Source: Terrisporobacter vanillatitrophus (GTDB lineage Bacteria; Bacillota; Clostridia; Peptostreptococcales; Peptostreptococcaceae). From it: a stretch of 64,000 nt of DNA. A program made the position numbers and the translations under genes. The notes beneath the pieces were generated by a model. The model was not told where the DNA came from. It was given only the letters and a program-made list of their open reading frames with translations, and searched no databases. Every line of letters starts with the position of its first letter. Position 1 is the first letter of the stretch. Of this stretch, positions 25,968 to 35,399 are shown piece after piece. Where the stretch lies: the NCBI RefSeq assembly GCF_051148895.1, contig NZ_CP154625.1, forward strand, positions 2,170,001 through 2,234,000. Direction: 5' to 3'.

Positions 25968-27140
25968 AAAATATTTATCTACAGTTATTACACAATTATA
26001 CAAAGGATTCATTTTCTTAATTTCTTCAATTAAATGATTTTTAAGTTCTTCTTCCTTATCCTTTGTATTAATATTATGAGCATCCACTTCAATATCAAAT
26101 ATAAGGTTTATCTTATTTTCTCCTTCAGTAATTCTAAAATCATGCATAGATTTTACATCATCAAATTCTAAAAGTATATTTTGAACTTTTCCTTTAACTG
26201 CATTTATTTTATCATCATGAATACACATTGGATCCATATGAATAACTAAATATATATTTAGTTTTTGTGAAATTTCTCTTTCTGCGCTATCTATAATCTC
26301 ATGTATTGTTATTAGATTAATATTTGAAGGTATTTCTGCATGAATAGATGCCATACATCTTCCCACACCATAATTATGAATTATTAAATCATGAACACCA
26401 ATTATATTATCATAAGATAAAACTCCTTGCTTAATTGCTTTTACCAATTCTTCATCTGGCGCTTCTCCAAGAAGTGGGCTTATTGTCTCTTTAACTAAAG
26501 AATAACCAGCATATAATATGGCTACTGAAACAACTAAACCTACATAACCATCTATTGGTAATGTGGTGAATTTTGCAGCTAAAAATGAAATTAATACACA
26601 ACTAGAAGTAAATACATCCCCAAGAGCATCTACTGAAGCTGCTTTTAATGCAGATGAATTTATTTTTTCTCCCACATATTTATTAAATCTACTAAGCCAA
26701 AATTTTATTATTAAAGATAAAAGTAATAAAATGAATGGTATTATTTCAAAAGTTATTGGTACAGGGTTCATAATCCTATCTACAGATGTTTTTATAAATT
26801 GAACACCTACAAGCATAACCATAAATGCAACTACTAATGCTGATAGATATTCCATTCTTCCATGACCAAAAGGATGTTCTTTGTCTGCTGGTCTATTTGC
26901 CAACTTAATGCCTATCATAGTTATTACAGAAGATGCCATATCTGATAAGTTGTTAAAACCATCCGCTGTAATAGAAACACTCCCACTTATAAATCCTACA
27001 GTAATTTTAACAATTGATAATACTAAGTTGCATATAATTCCTACTATACTACCCATATATACATAGGCATTTCTAGTTTTTTCATCTTCAGTATTTTCAT
27101 GATTTATTATGAATTTTTTAGTTAAGTATTCTGAAATCAT
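25965..27140 (-). CDS. Cation diffusion facilitator (CDF) family transporter
   Basis: Membrane metal:proton antiporter of 391 aa, exporting divalent metals such as zinc, manganese, iron or cobalt. Six helices lie within residues 25-225. The metal-site motifs are ADGFNNLSD (helix 2) and DALGDVFTSS (helix 5), with the loop HPFGHGRMEYL. The cytoplasmic C-terminal domain (about 230-305) has the usual ferredoxin-like fold pattern; another 80 residues follow it, longer than minimal CDF proteins. No metal riboswitch was seen upstream. The start follows AAGGAGAGAAAA. Confidence 0.92.
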   Translation of the reverse strand: MISEYLTKKFIINHENTEDEKTRNAYVYMGSIVGIICNLVLSIVKITVGFISGSVSITADGFNNLSDMASSVITMIGIKLANRPADKEHPFGHGRMEYLSALVVAFMVMLVGVQFIKTSVDRIMNPVPITFEIIPFILLLLSLIIKFWLSRFNKYVGEKINSSALKAASVDALGDVFTSSCVLISFLAAKFTTLPIDGYVGLVVSVAILYAGYSLVKETISPLLGEAPDEELVKAIKQGVLSYDNIIGVHDLIIHNYGVGRCMASIHAEIPSNINLITIHEIIDSAEREISQKLNIYLVIHMDPMCIHDDKINAVKGKVQNILLEFDDVKSMHDFRITEGENKINLIFDIEVDAHNINTKDKEEELKNHLIEEIKKMNPLYNCVITVDKYF

Positions 27141-27263
27141 TTTTCTCTCCTTTTTAACAAATCTTCTTTTATTTATATTATTCTGCTAATATTATAATAA
27201 TATATGGTAATGTTTTTTGTCAAAAAATAGAAATAATGTCATTCTAATATAAAAATTTAAAAT

Positions 27264-27313
27264 AAAAAGACTATAGGCATATTTGTTTTTACAAATGTAC
27301 CTATAGCCTCTTA
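27264..27313 (-). terminator. Terminator of the grpE-hsp70 operon
   Basis: AGACTATAGGCATATTTG / CAAATGTACCTATAGCCT arms with one mismatch; the minus-strand flank is T-rich. Confidence 0.75.
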
Positions 27314-27332
27314 TATTTTAATTGCTTAATTT

Positions 27333-29090
27333 TTATTCTTCAAATAATATATCAGTTAATTCTTCATCATACTTTTCAACCAATTCTTCATTGTCGTGAA
27401 TTACTGCAAGTTTTAATTCTTTCAATAATTTTTCTATTTTTCTATATTTAAAATCATCTTTATTTATTTTAGAGCTTTTAATTTTCTTTTCTGCCAGCTC
27501 AACAGTGCTTTTAACTCCTGATGCCAAATCATAATCTAACCATTCATCTACTTTAAATCTTTCATACAAATTTTCGTCTACTAATGCATCTTGTGGCAAC
27601 TTAATCAATTGGAAATTGTCTATAATTTTATTAATTGAACCACCTGTGCTCATTATAGTAGCCTTCACTTCTAGAATTCCATTTAAATCATAATCAAATT
27701 GGACTTCTATACTCTCTTCTCCTGCTCTACCCTTTGGTACTCCTTTTAATAAAAAGTCTCCTATCTTCGTATTGTCTTCTGCCAACTCTTCATTTCCTTC
27801 ATAAACTTCTACCCTTACCTCTTCCTGATTATCTACTGCAGTGTAATATACTTTCTTTTTACAACAAGGTATACTACTATCTATTGGAATTATACAATCA
27901 AAGGCACCACTAATTACTTTTCCATCCCCTATTTTTATTATACTTGTGCCTAGATTATAACTACATTTATCAGTTATAATAAGATTTTCTTCACTAGTAA
28001 TTTGATTACTTTTTATACCTGCTTGAATTGCAGCTCCCATGGCAACAGCTTCATCTGGATTTATTCCTGATATAATTTTACCCTTAAACTTGCTTTCCAC
28101 CAACTGTTTTACAGCAGGTATTCTACTAGATCCACCAACTAAAAGTACAGTATCAATATCTTTTGCCTTTAAGTTGGCAGCTTTTAAGGCTTCATCAATT
28201 TTTTGTGTAGTTCTTTCAACTAAATCTTTTGTTAATTCATTGAATTTGTCTCTTTTCAACTCAATACTTATAGATACAGGTTTATTATCAATAACCGTAA
28301 TAAAAGGTATATTTATAGTTGTTGATAGTTGATTTGATAATTCTTTTTTTGCATTTATAGCCGCTTCTTTTACTCTTAATTTTATGCTTAACTTATTTTG
28401 AACATCTAGATTTTTATATAAATTTTGATTATAAATTCTTTCAAATTCCTTTTCTATGTATTTTTCAATTCTACTATCAAAATCCTTTCCACCAAGTCTA
28501 TCATTACCTCTACTTGATTTAACATCTAAGATACCTTCAAACATTTCTAAAATGGATACATCAAAAGTACCTCCACCAAGATCATAAACAAGGATTTTTT
28601 CTTCTTTGTCTGAATTATTAATACCATAAGCCATGGCTGCTGCTGTAGGTTCATTTATAATTCTCTCTACTTTGAGGCCTGCCATTTCTCCTGCAAGTTT
28701 TGTTACCTTTCTTTGAGAGTTGTTGAAACTAGCTGGTACAGTTATAACAGCTTCCTCCACTTCTTCTCCCAAATAATCTTCTGCATATTTTTTTAGCTCT
28801 TTTAAAATTAAGCTAGATATTTCATGGGGCATATATTCTTTTTCCCCCATAATAATTTTAGTGTCTGATCCCATAAGTCTTTTTACTTCTGCCACTGTTC
28901 TATCAGGGGATGGTATCAACTGATTATAAGCCACCTGCCCCACAATAACAGTATTATCTTCTTTCTTTCCAACTACTGAGGGAACAATTCTATTTCCAAA
29001 ACAGTCTGGAATAATTTTCGGTTCATCATTTTCTATGTAAGCTATCTCCGAAGTAGTTGTCCCCAAGTCAATTCCAATTATCTTTCCCAT
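27333..29090 (-). CDS. Hsp70-family chaperone (second DnaK-like protein)
   Basis: ATP-dependent chaperone of 585 aa. Hsp70 signatures are intact: GIDLGTTTSE (6-15), YDLGGGTFDVSIL and LLVGGSSRIPAVKQLV. A beta-sandwich substrate domain follows (about 370-500), then a short helical lid. It is about 25-30 residues shorter than housekeeping DnaK. It has a C-terminal ILFEE rather than the usual DnaK tail. Signature 1 has TTTS where canonical DnaK has TTNS. The operon partner is a GrpE-like protein and no canonical dnaJ/hrcA is present, so this is probably a specialised Hsp70. The start follows AAGGAGAAGAT. Confidence 0.9.
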   Translation of the reverse strand: MGKIIGIDLGTTTSEIAYIENDEPKIIPDCFGNRIVPSVVGKKEDNTVIVGQVAYNQLIPSPDRTVAEVKRLMGSDTKIIMGEKEYMPHEISSLILKELKKYAEDYLGEEVEEAVITVPASFNNSQRKVTKLAGEMAGLKVERIINEPTAAAMAYGINNSDKEEKILVYDLGGGTFDVSILEMFEGILDVKSSRGNDRLGGKDFDSRIEKYIEKEFERIYNQNLYKNLDVQNKLSIKLRVKEAAINAKKELSNQLSTTINIPFITVIDNKPVSISIELKRDKFNELTKDLVERTTQKIDEALKAANLKAKDIDTVLLVGGSSRIPAVKQLVESKFKGKIISGINPDEAVAMGAAIQAGIKSNQITSEENLIITDKCSYNLGTSIIKIGDGKVISGAFDCIIPIDSSIPCCKKKVYYTAVDNQEEVRVEVYEGNEELAEDNTKIGDFLLKGVPKGRAGEESIEVQFDYDLNGILEVKATIMSTGGSINKIIDNFQLIKLPQDALVDENLYERFKVDEWLDYDLASGVKSTVELAEKKIKSSKINKDDFKYRKIEKLLKELKLAVIHDNEELVEKYDEELTDILFEE

Positions 29091-29113
29091 TTTATCTTCT
29101 CCTTATCATATCA

Positions 29114-29160
29114 TTTTAAGCAACGGATATATCTGCAGCCATAGCAAAGATATATCGTTG
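29114..29160 (-). other. Long hairpin between grpE-like and hsp70 genes
   Basis: CAACGGATATATCT / AGATATATCGTTG can form a 13-bp stem with one bulged base, without a T-run. It is not a CIRCE element. It might be an mRNA processing or attenuation site. Confidence 0.5.
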
Positions 29161-29171
29161 GCGCCATGAGC

Positions 29172-29696
29172 CTACCTTGCTATAATTACTGAAGCAGGCC
29201 TTATAACCTTGCCTCTAAGCATATATCCCTTTTCAATCACAGCAATAATTTCCTTACTTTCTTTTAAAATATCGTCTTCCACTGCAATACATTTATGTAA
29301 TTCTGGATTAAAAAATTCTCCCATGGATTTGATTTCAACTAAGTTGATTTCACTTACTTCTTTACTAATAATTTTTTTCATTATACTCAAGTTATATGAA
29401 AACTCCTTATTATCTAAATCTGCTATAATCTTATAAAAACTATCTATTTGGTCTAAAATTAAAATTATTTTCCTGTAAATTTTTATCTCGTTACTTTTTC
29501 TTTCTTCAATTTCCTTTTTTAGTTTAAAATTTTCCTTATTATTTTTGTTTAAATCTTCTTTTAAGGACTCCATAGACATTATGCTTTTTTTACTATTTTT
29601 ATTAATTATTCGTAAATCACTTTTCATATTCATAATAACTTGAATCAAATCTTCCATATTACACTCTTTCTTTACCTCACAGCCCTCACTCAACAT
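29172..29696 (-). CDS. GrpE-family nucleotide exchange factor
   Basis: Predicted co-chaperone of 174 aa that releases ADP from Hsp70. An N-terminal coiled coil (about 40-85) precedes a GrpE head with GEFFNPELHKCIAVE and the family-typical GYMLRGKVIRPASVIIA. The start ATG at 29696 follows AAGGAGGAGTAG. It is first in an operon with the adjacent Hsp70 (81-bp gap). Sequence identity to canonical GrpE is low except in the C-terminal block, which fits a specialised set. Confidence 0.87.
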   Translation of the reverse strand: MLSEGCEVKKECNMEDLIQVIMNMKSDLRIINKNSKKSIMSMESLKEDLNKNNKENFKLKKEIEERKSNEIKIYRKIILILDQIDSFYKIIADLDNKEFSYNLSIMKKIISKEVSEINLVEIKSMGEFFNPELHKCIAVEDDILKESKEIIAVIEKGYMLRGKVIRPASVIIAR

Positions 29697-29818
29697 CTAC
29701 TCCTCCTTATAAAATCCTTATACTTATCAACTTATTTAATATATATGATTGATGATGAAAATTATTTTATATATAATCTAATTAATTAAGAAATATTAAA
29801 ATTTAAGGAGGTTTTATT

Positions 29819-30514
29819 ATGACTCTTATGGAAGATTTATTATTAAAAGGTTATATAGATGAAAATCTAGAGGAAAATGTGGAAAATGCCACAGCTGATT
29901 ATTTAATGAGGCTATTTATTTACTGCGCCAAAGCAGACGAAAAAATCTCATCTAAAGAAAGAGATTATATAATAGATTATTTCGAATCTTTTGACATGAA
30001 TAATAGCGAAGACACTTGGCTATTTGCACAATACGATTATGGAAGGTTTCATGACTATACCAAAGAAACAATTATCTCTCTTAAAAAATCCATCGGTAAA
30101 CTTCTAGATAAGAAAAATCTTGATTTTAAAATTCTTTCTCATCTCATAACTTTATGCTTAATAGACAATGAAGTATTAAACGACTCTCAAGCTGAAATAA
30201 TAAGTGATTTTATAAATGTATTTAACCTAGATGCTAACTCTTGTGACAAAATTTACGATAAAGTATTAAAAGAAAAAAATAAGAAAATTAAAGAAAATGA
30301 AAGTGTAGATGACTTGAATGAATGTTATAAAATACTTGGTTTAAGCAAAAACTGCACAAAAGAAGACTTGAAAAAACAATACGCATATCTGACTAAAAGT
30401 TACCATCCAGACAAATATAACAGAGAAGAAATGCCAGCAGAAGTTAGAAAAGAGTTAGAAGATACATATAAAAAAATAAATTTAGCTTATGATAGACTGA
30501 GGGATATTTTTTAA
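29819..30514 (+). CDS. TerB-like plus J-domain co-chaperone
   Basis: Predicted cytoplasmic protein of 231 aa. The N-terminal two thirds (about 20-155) are a TerB-like helical domain with FIYCAKADEKISSKERDYI, which in DjlA-type proteins follows the same order TerB then J. The C-terminal J domain (about 165-231) has YKILGLSKNCTKEDLKK and the catalytic HPD triad at 196-198, which stimulates Hsp70 ATPase. It is divergent from the grpE-hsp70 operon, so it is the likely partner of that Hsp70. There is no membrane helix, unlike E. coli DjlA. The start follows AAGGAGGTTTT. Confidence 0.9.
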   Translation: MTLMEDLLLKGYIDENLEENVENATADYLMRLFIYCAKADEKISSKERDYIIDYFESFDMNNSEDTWLFAQYDYGRFHDYTKETIISLKKSIGKLLDKKNLDFKILSHLITLCLIDNEVLNDSQAEIISDFINVFNLDANSCDKIYDKVLKEKNKKIKENESVDDLNECYKILGLSKNCTKEDLKKQYAYLTKSYHPDKYNREEMPAEVRKELEDTYKKINLAYDRLRDIF

Positions 30515-30535
30515 ATTTTTAAGGGGGTTATAAAT

Positions 30536-31186
30536 ATGATCTTTAAAATTGGGGTTACAATAGCTATTCTACTTATAATTTTTATTTCTTATATTTTTTA
30601 TAATAATAATAAAGGAAAACATAATAAAACCACTTCTAAAAAATCATCAGATTCTTATTATAGAGATGAATTAGATAGCTTTTCCATATTAAGCAAGGAC
30701 TCCATTGAAGATAAAAATATAAAAGAATTTTTAGTAAATGAAGATATTATTTTAGTTGAAGACAAATGTTTTGTTAATTGTACCAACTTAGCAAATATAA
30801 AAGTAGAAGAAGGAAATAGTAATTACTGTTCTAAGCTAGGTATACTTTTCTCAAGTAATATGAACACTATCATATGTTATCCTCCTTTAAAACAAACATC
30901 TACTTATTTTATACCTCAAGGTGTACAAAGCATAAGCACCCATGCCTTTTTCAATAATAATTTTATAAAATATGTAATAATTCCCACAAGCTTGGAATAT
31001 ATAGGCGAAAACTCTTTTGTTAATTGCAAATATTTAAATCAAATAGTAATTCCAGAAAATGTTACTAATATTCATCCTAGAGCTTTTAATCTTTGTCCTA
31101 GACTTACTATTCGTTGTTATAAAAATTCCATTGCAGAAGATTATTGTAAAAAATACTATATTCCTTGTGAGTATTTAAGTAGTTAG
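30536..31186 (+). CDS. Membrane-anchored BspA-like leucine-rich-repeat protein
   Basis: Protein of 216 aa with one N-terminal helix (about 4-22). BspA/TpLRR repeats occupy about 60-200, for example HAFFNNNFIKYVIIPTSLEYI and SFVNCKYLNQIVIPENVTNI. The C-terminus NSIAEDYCKKYYIPCEYL is the usual final cap. It starts 21 bp after the TerB-J gene with AAGGGGGTTATAAAT, so the two are co-transcribed. The orientation suggests an exposed ligand-binding region, or a cytoplasmic one if the anchor is reversed. A terminator follows. Confidence 0.75.
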   Translation: MIFKIGVTIAILLIIFISYIFYNNNKGKHNKTTSKKSSDSYYRDELDSFSILSKDSIEDKNIKEFLVNEDIILVEDKCFVNCTNLANIKVEEGNSNYCSKLGILFSSNMNTIICYPPLKQTSTYFIPQGVQSISTHAFFNNNFIKYVIIPTSLEYIGENSFVNCKYLNQIVIPENVTNIHPRAFNLCPRLTIRCYKNSIAEDYCKKYYIPCEYLSS

Positions 31187-31214
31187 TATAATTTAATACT
31201 TTTCTGTGAAATCT

Positions 31215-31265
31215 AAAAAAGATGCCTAAAAAATTTTATAATTGAAATTTCTAGGCATCTTTTTA
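31215..31265 (+). terminator. Terminator of the TerB-J/LRR operon
   Basis: AAAGATGCCTA / TAGGCATCTTTTT with a long AT-rich loop. Confidence 0.75.
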
Positions 31266-31318
31266 TATATAATTATGGATATTAGTATCTAGTTTTTTAA
31301 CACTTATTATTTTTTAGA

Positions 31319-31534
31319 TTATAACGTTTCTACTCCAACTACTTCATAACCAGCTTCATCTATAGCCGCTTTAAATTTTTCATCATCTACATCATGTGTA
31401 AGCTCAACTATAGCATTTTTTCCAGCAAGATCCACCTTTACTGATTTTACTCCATTTATTTCATTTAGCGCTTCCTCAGCATGTCTAACGCAATTACCAC
31501 AATTCATTCCTTCAATTAATATTTTCTTTGTCAT
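31319..31534 (-). CDS. copZ: Copper chaperone, heavy-metal-associated domain (CopZ-like)
   Basis: Cytoplasmic copper carrier of 71 aa from the ATG at 31534, preceded by AAAGGAGGAAAATAA; the longer frame from 31597 has no ribosome site. It is a single ferredoxin-like HMA domain with the Cu(I)-binding motif GMNCGNC. It hands copper to the CopA ATPase just upstream in the same operon. Metal identity is inferred from the CsoR-CopA context. Confidence 0.92.
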   Translation of the reverse strand: MTKKILIEGMNCGNCVRHAEEALNEINGVKSVKVDLAGKNAIVELTHDVDDEKFKAAIDEAGYEVVGVETL

Positions 31535-31636
31535 TTTATTTTCCTCCTTTAAATTTATATATAATTTATAATTATCAACTGGATAAGCAGCAATCATCTT
31601 AGTTGTATGATTATATAAATTGACTTACTTTAAAAT

Positions 31637-34096
31637 TTACTTAGCTGGCTTAAAGCCTTTTAATCTTAAAGCATTTAGCAACACTGATACTGAACTAAAA
31701 CTCATAGCTGCAGCTGCTATTATTGGATTTAAAAGTGGTCCACCAAATATATATAGTATTCCCATAGCAACCGGTATTCCTAAAGTGTTGTAACCAAAGG
31801 CCCAGAATAAGTTTTGCTTAATATTTAAAATTGTCTTCTTACTTAATTGTATAGCAGTCGATACATCCATTAAATCACTTCTCATAAGAACAATGTCAGC
31901 TGATTCCATTGCAACGTCTGTACCTGAACCTATTGCTATCCCTATATCTGCTTGTGCTAAAGCTGGAGCGTCATTTATACCATCACCAACCATTGCAACC
32001 TTATTGCCTTCAGCCTGAAGCTTCTTAACCTCATTTGCCTTATCTTGAGGAAGAACTTCAGCTAGAACTCTGTCTATACCAACCTGTTTAGCTATGGCTT
32101 CAGCAGTTCTCTTATTATCACCAGTAATCATAGCTACTTCTATGCCCATCTTATGAAGTTGCTCTATTGCTTTTTTACTATTTTCTTTAACAGTATCTGC
32201 TACTGCAATTATACCTGCCATTTTTCCATCTATTGAAACATACATTGGCGTTTTCCCTTCACCTGCTAACTTATGTGAAGTTTCTTCTAAGCTTTCTAAT
32301 GAAATTTTACTTTCCACCATAAGCTTTCTGTTTCCAAGTAAAATAGTTTTGCCATCTATTTTAACTTGGATTCCATGTCCTGGTATAGCCTTAAAGAAAT
32401 CAAGTTTCTTAAATTCTAATCCTTTTTCTTCCGCATCTTTTACTATTGCTTCACCAAGTGGATGCTCTGACCCTTTTTCTGCTGATGCTGCTAATTGAAG
32501 TAAATTATCTTGATTTATAATGTTAGTCACAATTATATCTGTAACCTTTGGCTTTCCTTCTGTAATAGTCCCTGTTTTATCGAATACTATTGTTTTTATC
32601 TTATGTGCAGTTTCAAGGGCTACACCACTCTTTATTAACACTCCATATTCAGCGCCTTTACCTGTACCCACCATAATTGCTGTTGGTGTTGCAAGACCTA
32701 AAGCACAAGGGCAGGCAATAACAAGAACTGATATAAATATGGTTAAAGCAAACACTCCTGTTTCTCCGCCAAACCAGTACCAAGCTGCTGCTGAAAGGAT
32801 TGAAATTGTTATAACAATTGGAACAAAGTAACCTGATATTATATCAGCCATTTTGGCAATTGGAGCTTTAGAACCTTGTGCATCTTCAACTAATTTTATA
32901 ATTTGTGCTAAGGCAGTATCTTTACCAACTCTGGTAGCTTTATATTTTATTGTTCCGTTTTTGTTTATGCTTGCACCAATTATCTTATCACCAATAGTTT
33001 TTTCTACTGGTATACTTTCTCCTGTAAGCATGGATTCATCTACAGAAGTCATACCCTCTACCACTTCACCATCTACAGGCATCTTCTCTCCTGGTTTAAC
33101 TATGATAATATCTCCTACTTCAACTTCTTCTATAGGAACTTCCATTTCCTTACCATCTCTTACAATCATAGCTGTCTTAGGTGCAAGTCCCATAAGCTTT
33201 TTAATAGCTTCTGATGTTTTTCCTTTAGTAACTGCCTCTAAATACTTACCTAAAAGTATAAGCGTAATAATTACAGCCGCTGCTTCAAAGTATAAATCAT
33301 ATGCATAATCTATATTTCCACCATATATTTGTACTGTAGCAAAAATTCCATATAAGAATGCCGCTGAAGTTCCTATGGCTATTAAAGAATCCATATTGGG
33401 ACTCCCTTTAAATAAGCTTTTAAACCCTACTGTAAAGAATTTGTAGCCAGCAGCCATAACTGGTAATACTAATGCTATTTGAATCAAAGCAAAGTTTATA
33501 GGATTTATCATAGGATCAATAATATTTGGTAATCTGAATCCTACCGGCTCGAAAAACATGTGTCCCATGGTTATAACAAGTAGTGGAACTGCGAAGATTG
33601 CAGATATAACAAACTTCTTCCATAATAATTTAATTTCCTTTTCTTTTCGTTCTTTATCTGTATCTACAGTAGATTCTTCTTCTACAGCTTTGTAACCAGC
33701 TTTTTCAATTGCCTTTTTTATGTCTGAAACTTTAATCTTTGATGGATCATAGCTTATACTTAACTTCTCTGTTGCAAAGTTTACATTTGCTTCCATAACA
33801 CCATCCAGCTTATTAGTAGCTCTTTCTACAGCCTTTGCACAGGATGCGCAAGTCATACCTTCTACTTTTAAAGTTTTGATTATTCCATCACTAACAGCCT
33901 TGAAACCTGCCTTTTCAACTGCTGCCTGAATATCTGGTATGGACATTTTTGTTTCATCAAAACTTATATTAAGTTTTTCAGTAGCAAAGTTTACATTTGC
34001 TTCCATAACACCATCCAGCTTATTAGCAGCTCTTTCTACAGCTTTTGCACAGGATGCGCAGGTCATTCCCTCTATTTTTAACGATTTTGTCTCCAT
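31637..34096 (-). CDS. copA: Copper-exporting P-type ATPase CopA
   Basis: Cu(I)-pumping P1B-type ATPase of 819 aa in the plasma membrane. Two N-terminal HMA domains each have GMTCASC (Cys13/Cys16 in the first; the second near residue 85). They are followed by eight helices with the transmembrane CPC motif in VIACPCALG (near 462), the phosphorylation loop DKTGT (near 506), and GDGINDAPAL. The two HMA domains share a 38-nt identical DNA stretch, a sign of recent duplication. It is between csoR and copZ in one operon. The start follows AGGAGGAAACTAA. Confidence 0.97.
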   Translation of the reverse strand: METKSLKIEGMTCASCAKAVERAANKLDGVMEANVNFATEKLNISFDETKMSIPDIQAAVEKAGFKAVSDGIIKTLKVEGMTCASCAKAVERATNKLDGVMEANVNFATEKLSISYDPSKIKVSDIKKAIEKAGYKAVEEESTVDTDKERKEKEIKLLWKKFVISAIFAVPLLVITMGHMFFEPVGFRLPNIIDPMINPINFALIQIALVLPVMAAGYKFFTVGFKSLFKGSPNMDSLIAIGTSAAFLYGIFATVQIYGGNIDYAYDLYFEAAAVIITLILLGKYLEAVTKGKTSEAIKKLMGLAPKTAMIVRDGKEMEVPIEEVEVGDIIIVKPGEKMPVDGEVVEGMTSVDESMLTGESIPVEKTIGDKIIGASINKNGTIKYKATRVGKDTALAQIIKLVEDAQGSKAPIAKMADIISGYFVPIVITISILSAAAWYWFGGETGVFALTIFISVLVIACPCALGLATPTAIMVGTGKGAEYGVLIKSGVALETAHKIKTIVFDKTGTITEGKPKVTDIIVTNIINQDNLLQLAASAEKGSEHPLGEAIVKDAEEKGLEFKKLDFFKAIPGHGIQVKIDGKTILLGNRKLMVESKISLESLEETSHKLAGEGKTPMYVSIDGKMAGIIAVADTVKENSKKAIEQLHKMGIEVAMITGDNKRTAEAIAKQVGIDRVLAEVLPQDKANEVKKLQAEGNKVAMVGDGINDAPALAQADIGIAIGSGTDVAMESADIVLMRSDLMDVSTAIQLSKKTILNIKQNLFWAFGYNTLGIPVAMGILYIFGGPLLNPIIAAAAMSFSSVSVLLNALRLKGFKPAK

Positions 34097-34126
34097 TTAG
34101 TTTCCTCCTTCTACATTAGTATAATT

Positions 34127-34393
34127 TTATTTACCTGTAATTTTTGATAAAATCTCAATAATTTCATCAACTTTTTCATCTGCAGTATCATTCTTAAAAG
34201 CATCTTTTACACAGTGATGCATATGCTGCTTTAAGATTAATAAGTTTGCCTTTTTAAGAAGAGCTTGGGCAGCAATAATTTGATTAGAAATATCTACACA
34301 GTATCTTCCCTCTTCTATCATCTTTATAACACCTTCAATCTGCCCCTTTGAAGTTTTTAATGACTGTAGTGCTTTTTTCTGTTCTTCGTTCAC
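34127..34393 (-). CDS. csoR: CsoR-family copper-sensing repressor
   Basis: Small all-helical DNA-binding repressor of 88 aa (DUF156). The Cu(I) ligands Cys32, His57 and Cys61 match the canonical C-H-C set of copper sensors rather than formaldehyde or sulfur sensors. It starts with GTG at 34393 after GGAGGTGTAATT, and is followed 30 bp later by copA. It is expected to release the cop promoter when copper binds. Confidence 0.93.
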   Translation of the reverse strand: MNEEQKKALQSLKTSKGQIEGVIKMIEEGRYCVDISNQIIAAQALLKKANLLILKQHMHHCVKDAFKNDTADEKVDEIIEILSKITGK

Positions 34394-34425
34394 AATTACA
34401 CCTCCTCACCTACCATAGGAGGTGG
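34391..34425 (-). promoter_or_regulatory. Inverted repeat over the csoR ribosome binding site
   Basis: CACCTCC and GGAGGTG (minus strand) are 12 nt apart, and the second arm is the csoR Shine-Dalgarno. An RNA hairpin could hide it, or the DNA may be a CsoR-like operator. Confidence 0.45.
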
Positions 34426-34443
34426 GCTATATTTATAAAAGTA

Positions 34444-35157
34444 TTATTTCTTTATATCAAACACCTTAATTATTTGGTCTGGGTTTTCTCCCATACTATC
34501 TTTTCCTGCTGGTTTAAATATCCAACCTGTACCATCTAGCTTGTTTACATCTAATCCTGCTTTTACTAGGGGTTCCGCCTTAAGTACAAATACCATATCA
34601 GCATCATCTACCCCTAATTCTTCTGTCCATTGAACTTCATTTCTATCTCCAAGGGATAATCTGTATTGTTGCTGCTCTTTATCATACTTTACTAAGTTGG
34701 TATTTGCCTTTAATATTCTTCTAAATGAATCTTCTGAACCGCTAGACTTTTCTTTTTTATCACTTACGTCATAGGGCTTTATTAGGCGATTTGGTAAATT
34801 TTTACCCATCTCATCCTTACCTGCTGGTTCATATAACCATTCATTTGAATCAAGTTTATTAACATCTAATCCCGCTTTAATCAGTTGATCAGCCAGCATT
34901 ACCATAGCAAAGTCTGCTTTATTTGCGGACATATCTTTGCTCCACTCAAACTTCTCACCTGTTGGAAGCTCAAAGCCCCAGTGCTTTAGCGCCTCATGGT
35001 ACCCTTTTTTCTCAGGATAAGCCTTAACAATTGCATTAAAGGCTTGAAGTCCATTGTCTGATTCCTTATTGCCTGTCACAGTTCTACCACATCCTGCCAA
35101 AGATAAAACTAGAATTGAAGGAACAACTACAGCCATTACTTTTTTACTTTTTTTCAT
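34444..35157 (-). CDS. Lipoprotein with two tandem homologous domains, copper-operon associated
   Basis: Predicted lipoprotein of 237 aa (lipobox LAGC, Cys23). Two domains of about 70 residues align with each other; shared elements are KAGLDVNKLD, (L/I)(Y/F)(E/K)PAGKD(E/S)MG and a final IK(P/V)(Y/F)D(V/I). The residues between contain conserved Trp and Asp but no Cys/His/Met cluster typical of copper binding. It ends 50 bp before csoR on the same strand and is probably the first gene of the operon. I do not recognise the domain. Confidence 0.7.
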   Translation of the reverse strand: MKKSKKVMAVVVPSILVLSLAGCGRTVTGNKESDNGLQAFNAIVKAYPEKKGYHEALKHWGFELPTGEKFEWSKDMSANKADFAMVMLADQLIKAGLDVNKLDSNEWLYEPAGKDEMGKNLPNRLIKPYDVSDKKEKSSGSEDSFRRILKANTNLVKYDKEQQQYRLSLGDRNEVQWTEELGVDDADMVFVLKAEPLVKAGLDVNKLDGTGWIFKPAGKDSMGENPDQIIKVFDIKK

Positions 35158-35399
35158 ATTAATACGTCTCCTTTATTCATCATTATTACTTATTACTAAG
35201 TAATTCTTCTTACACTTATTTTCATCTACCTCACGCAGGTGGGGGGGGGCATGATTAAAAAATAATAAATCCAATATATTTCAACCATTTTTTAAGAAAT
35301 GTTAATCTGAAACTTTTATATAACTTATATTTATTTTTATTATAATAAACTAGTTATTCATCTTATTTGTGCATCTTGCTATTCAACATCCCTCCCCCC

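Noticed and set aside
27141..27260. Manganese or other metal riboswitch ahead of the CDF gene
   Set aside because: The leader is short and AT-rich and shows none of the conserved blocks.
29091..29171. CIRCE heat-shock operator
   Set aside because: The inverted repeat lacks the TTAGCACTC/GAGTGCTAA sequence.
32520..33308. Two plus-strand ORFs of 103 and 151 codons
   Set aside because: They are antisense shadows of copA with no ribosome sites.
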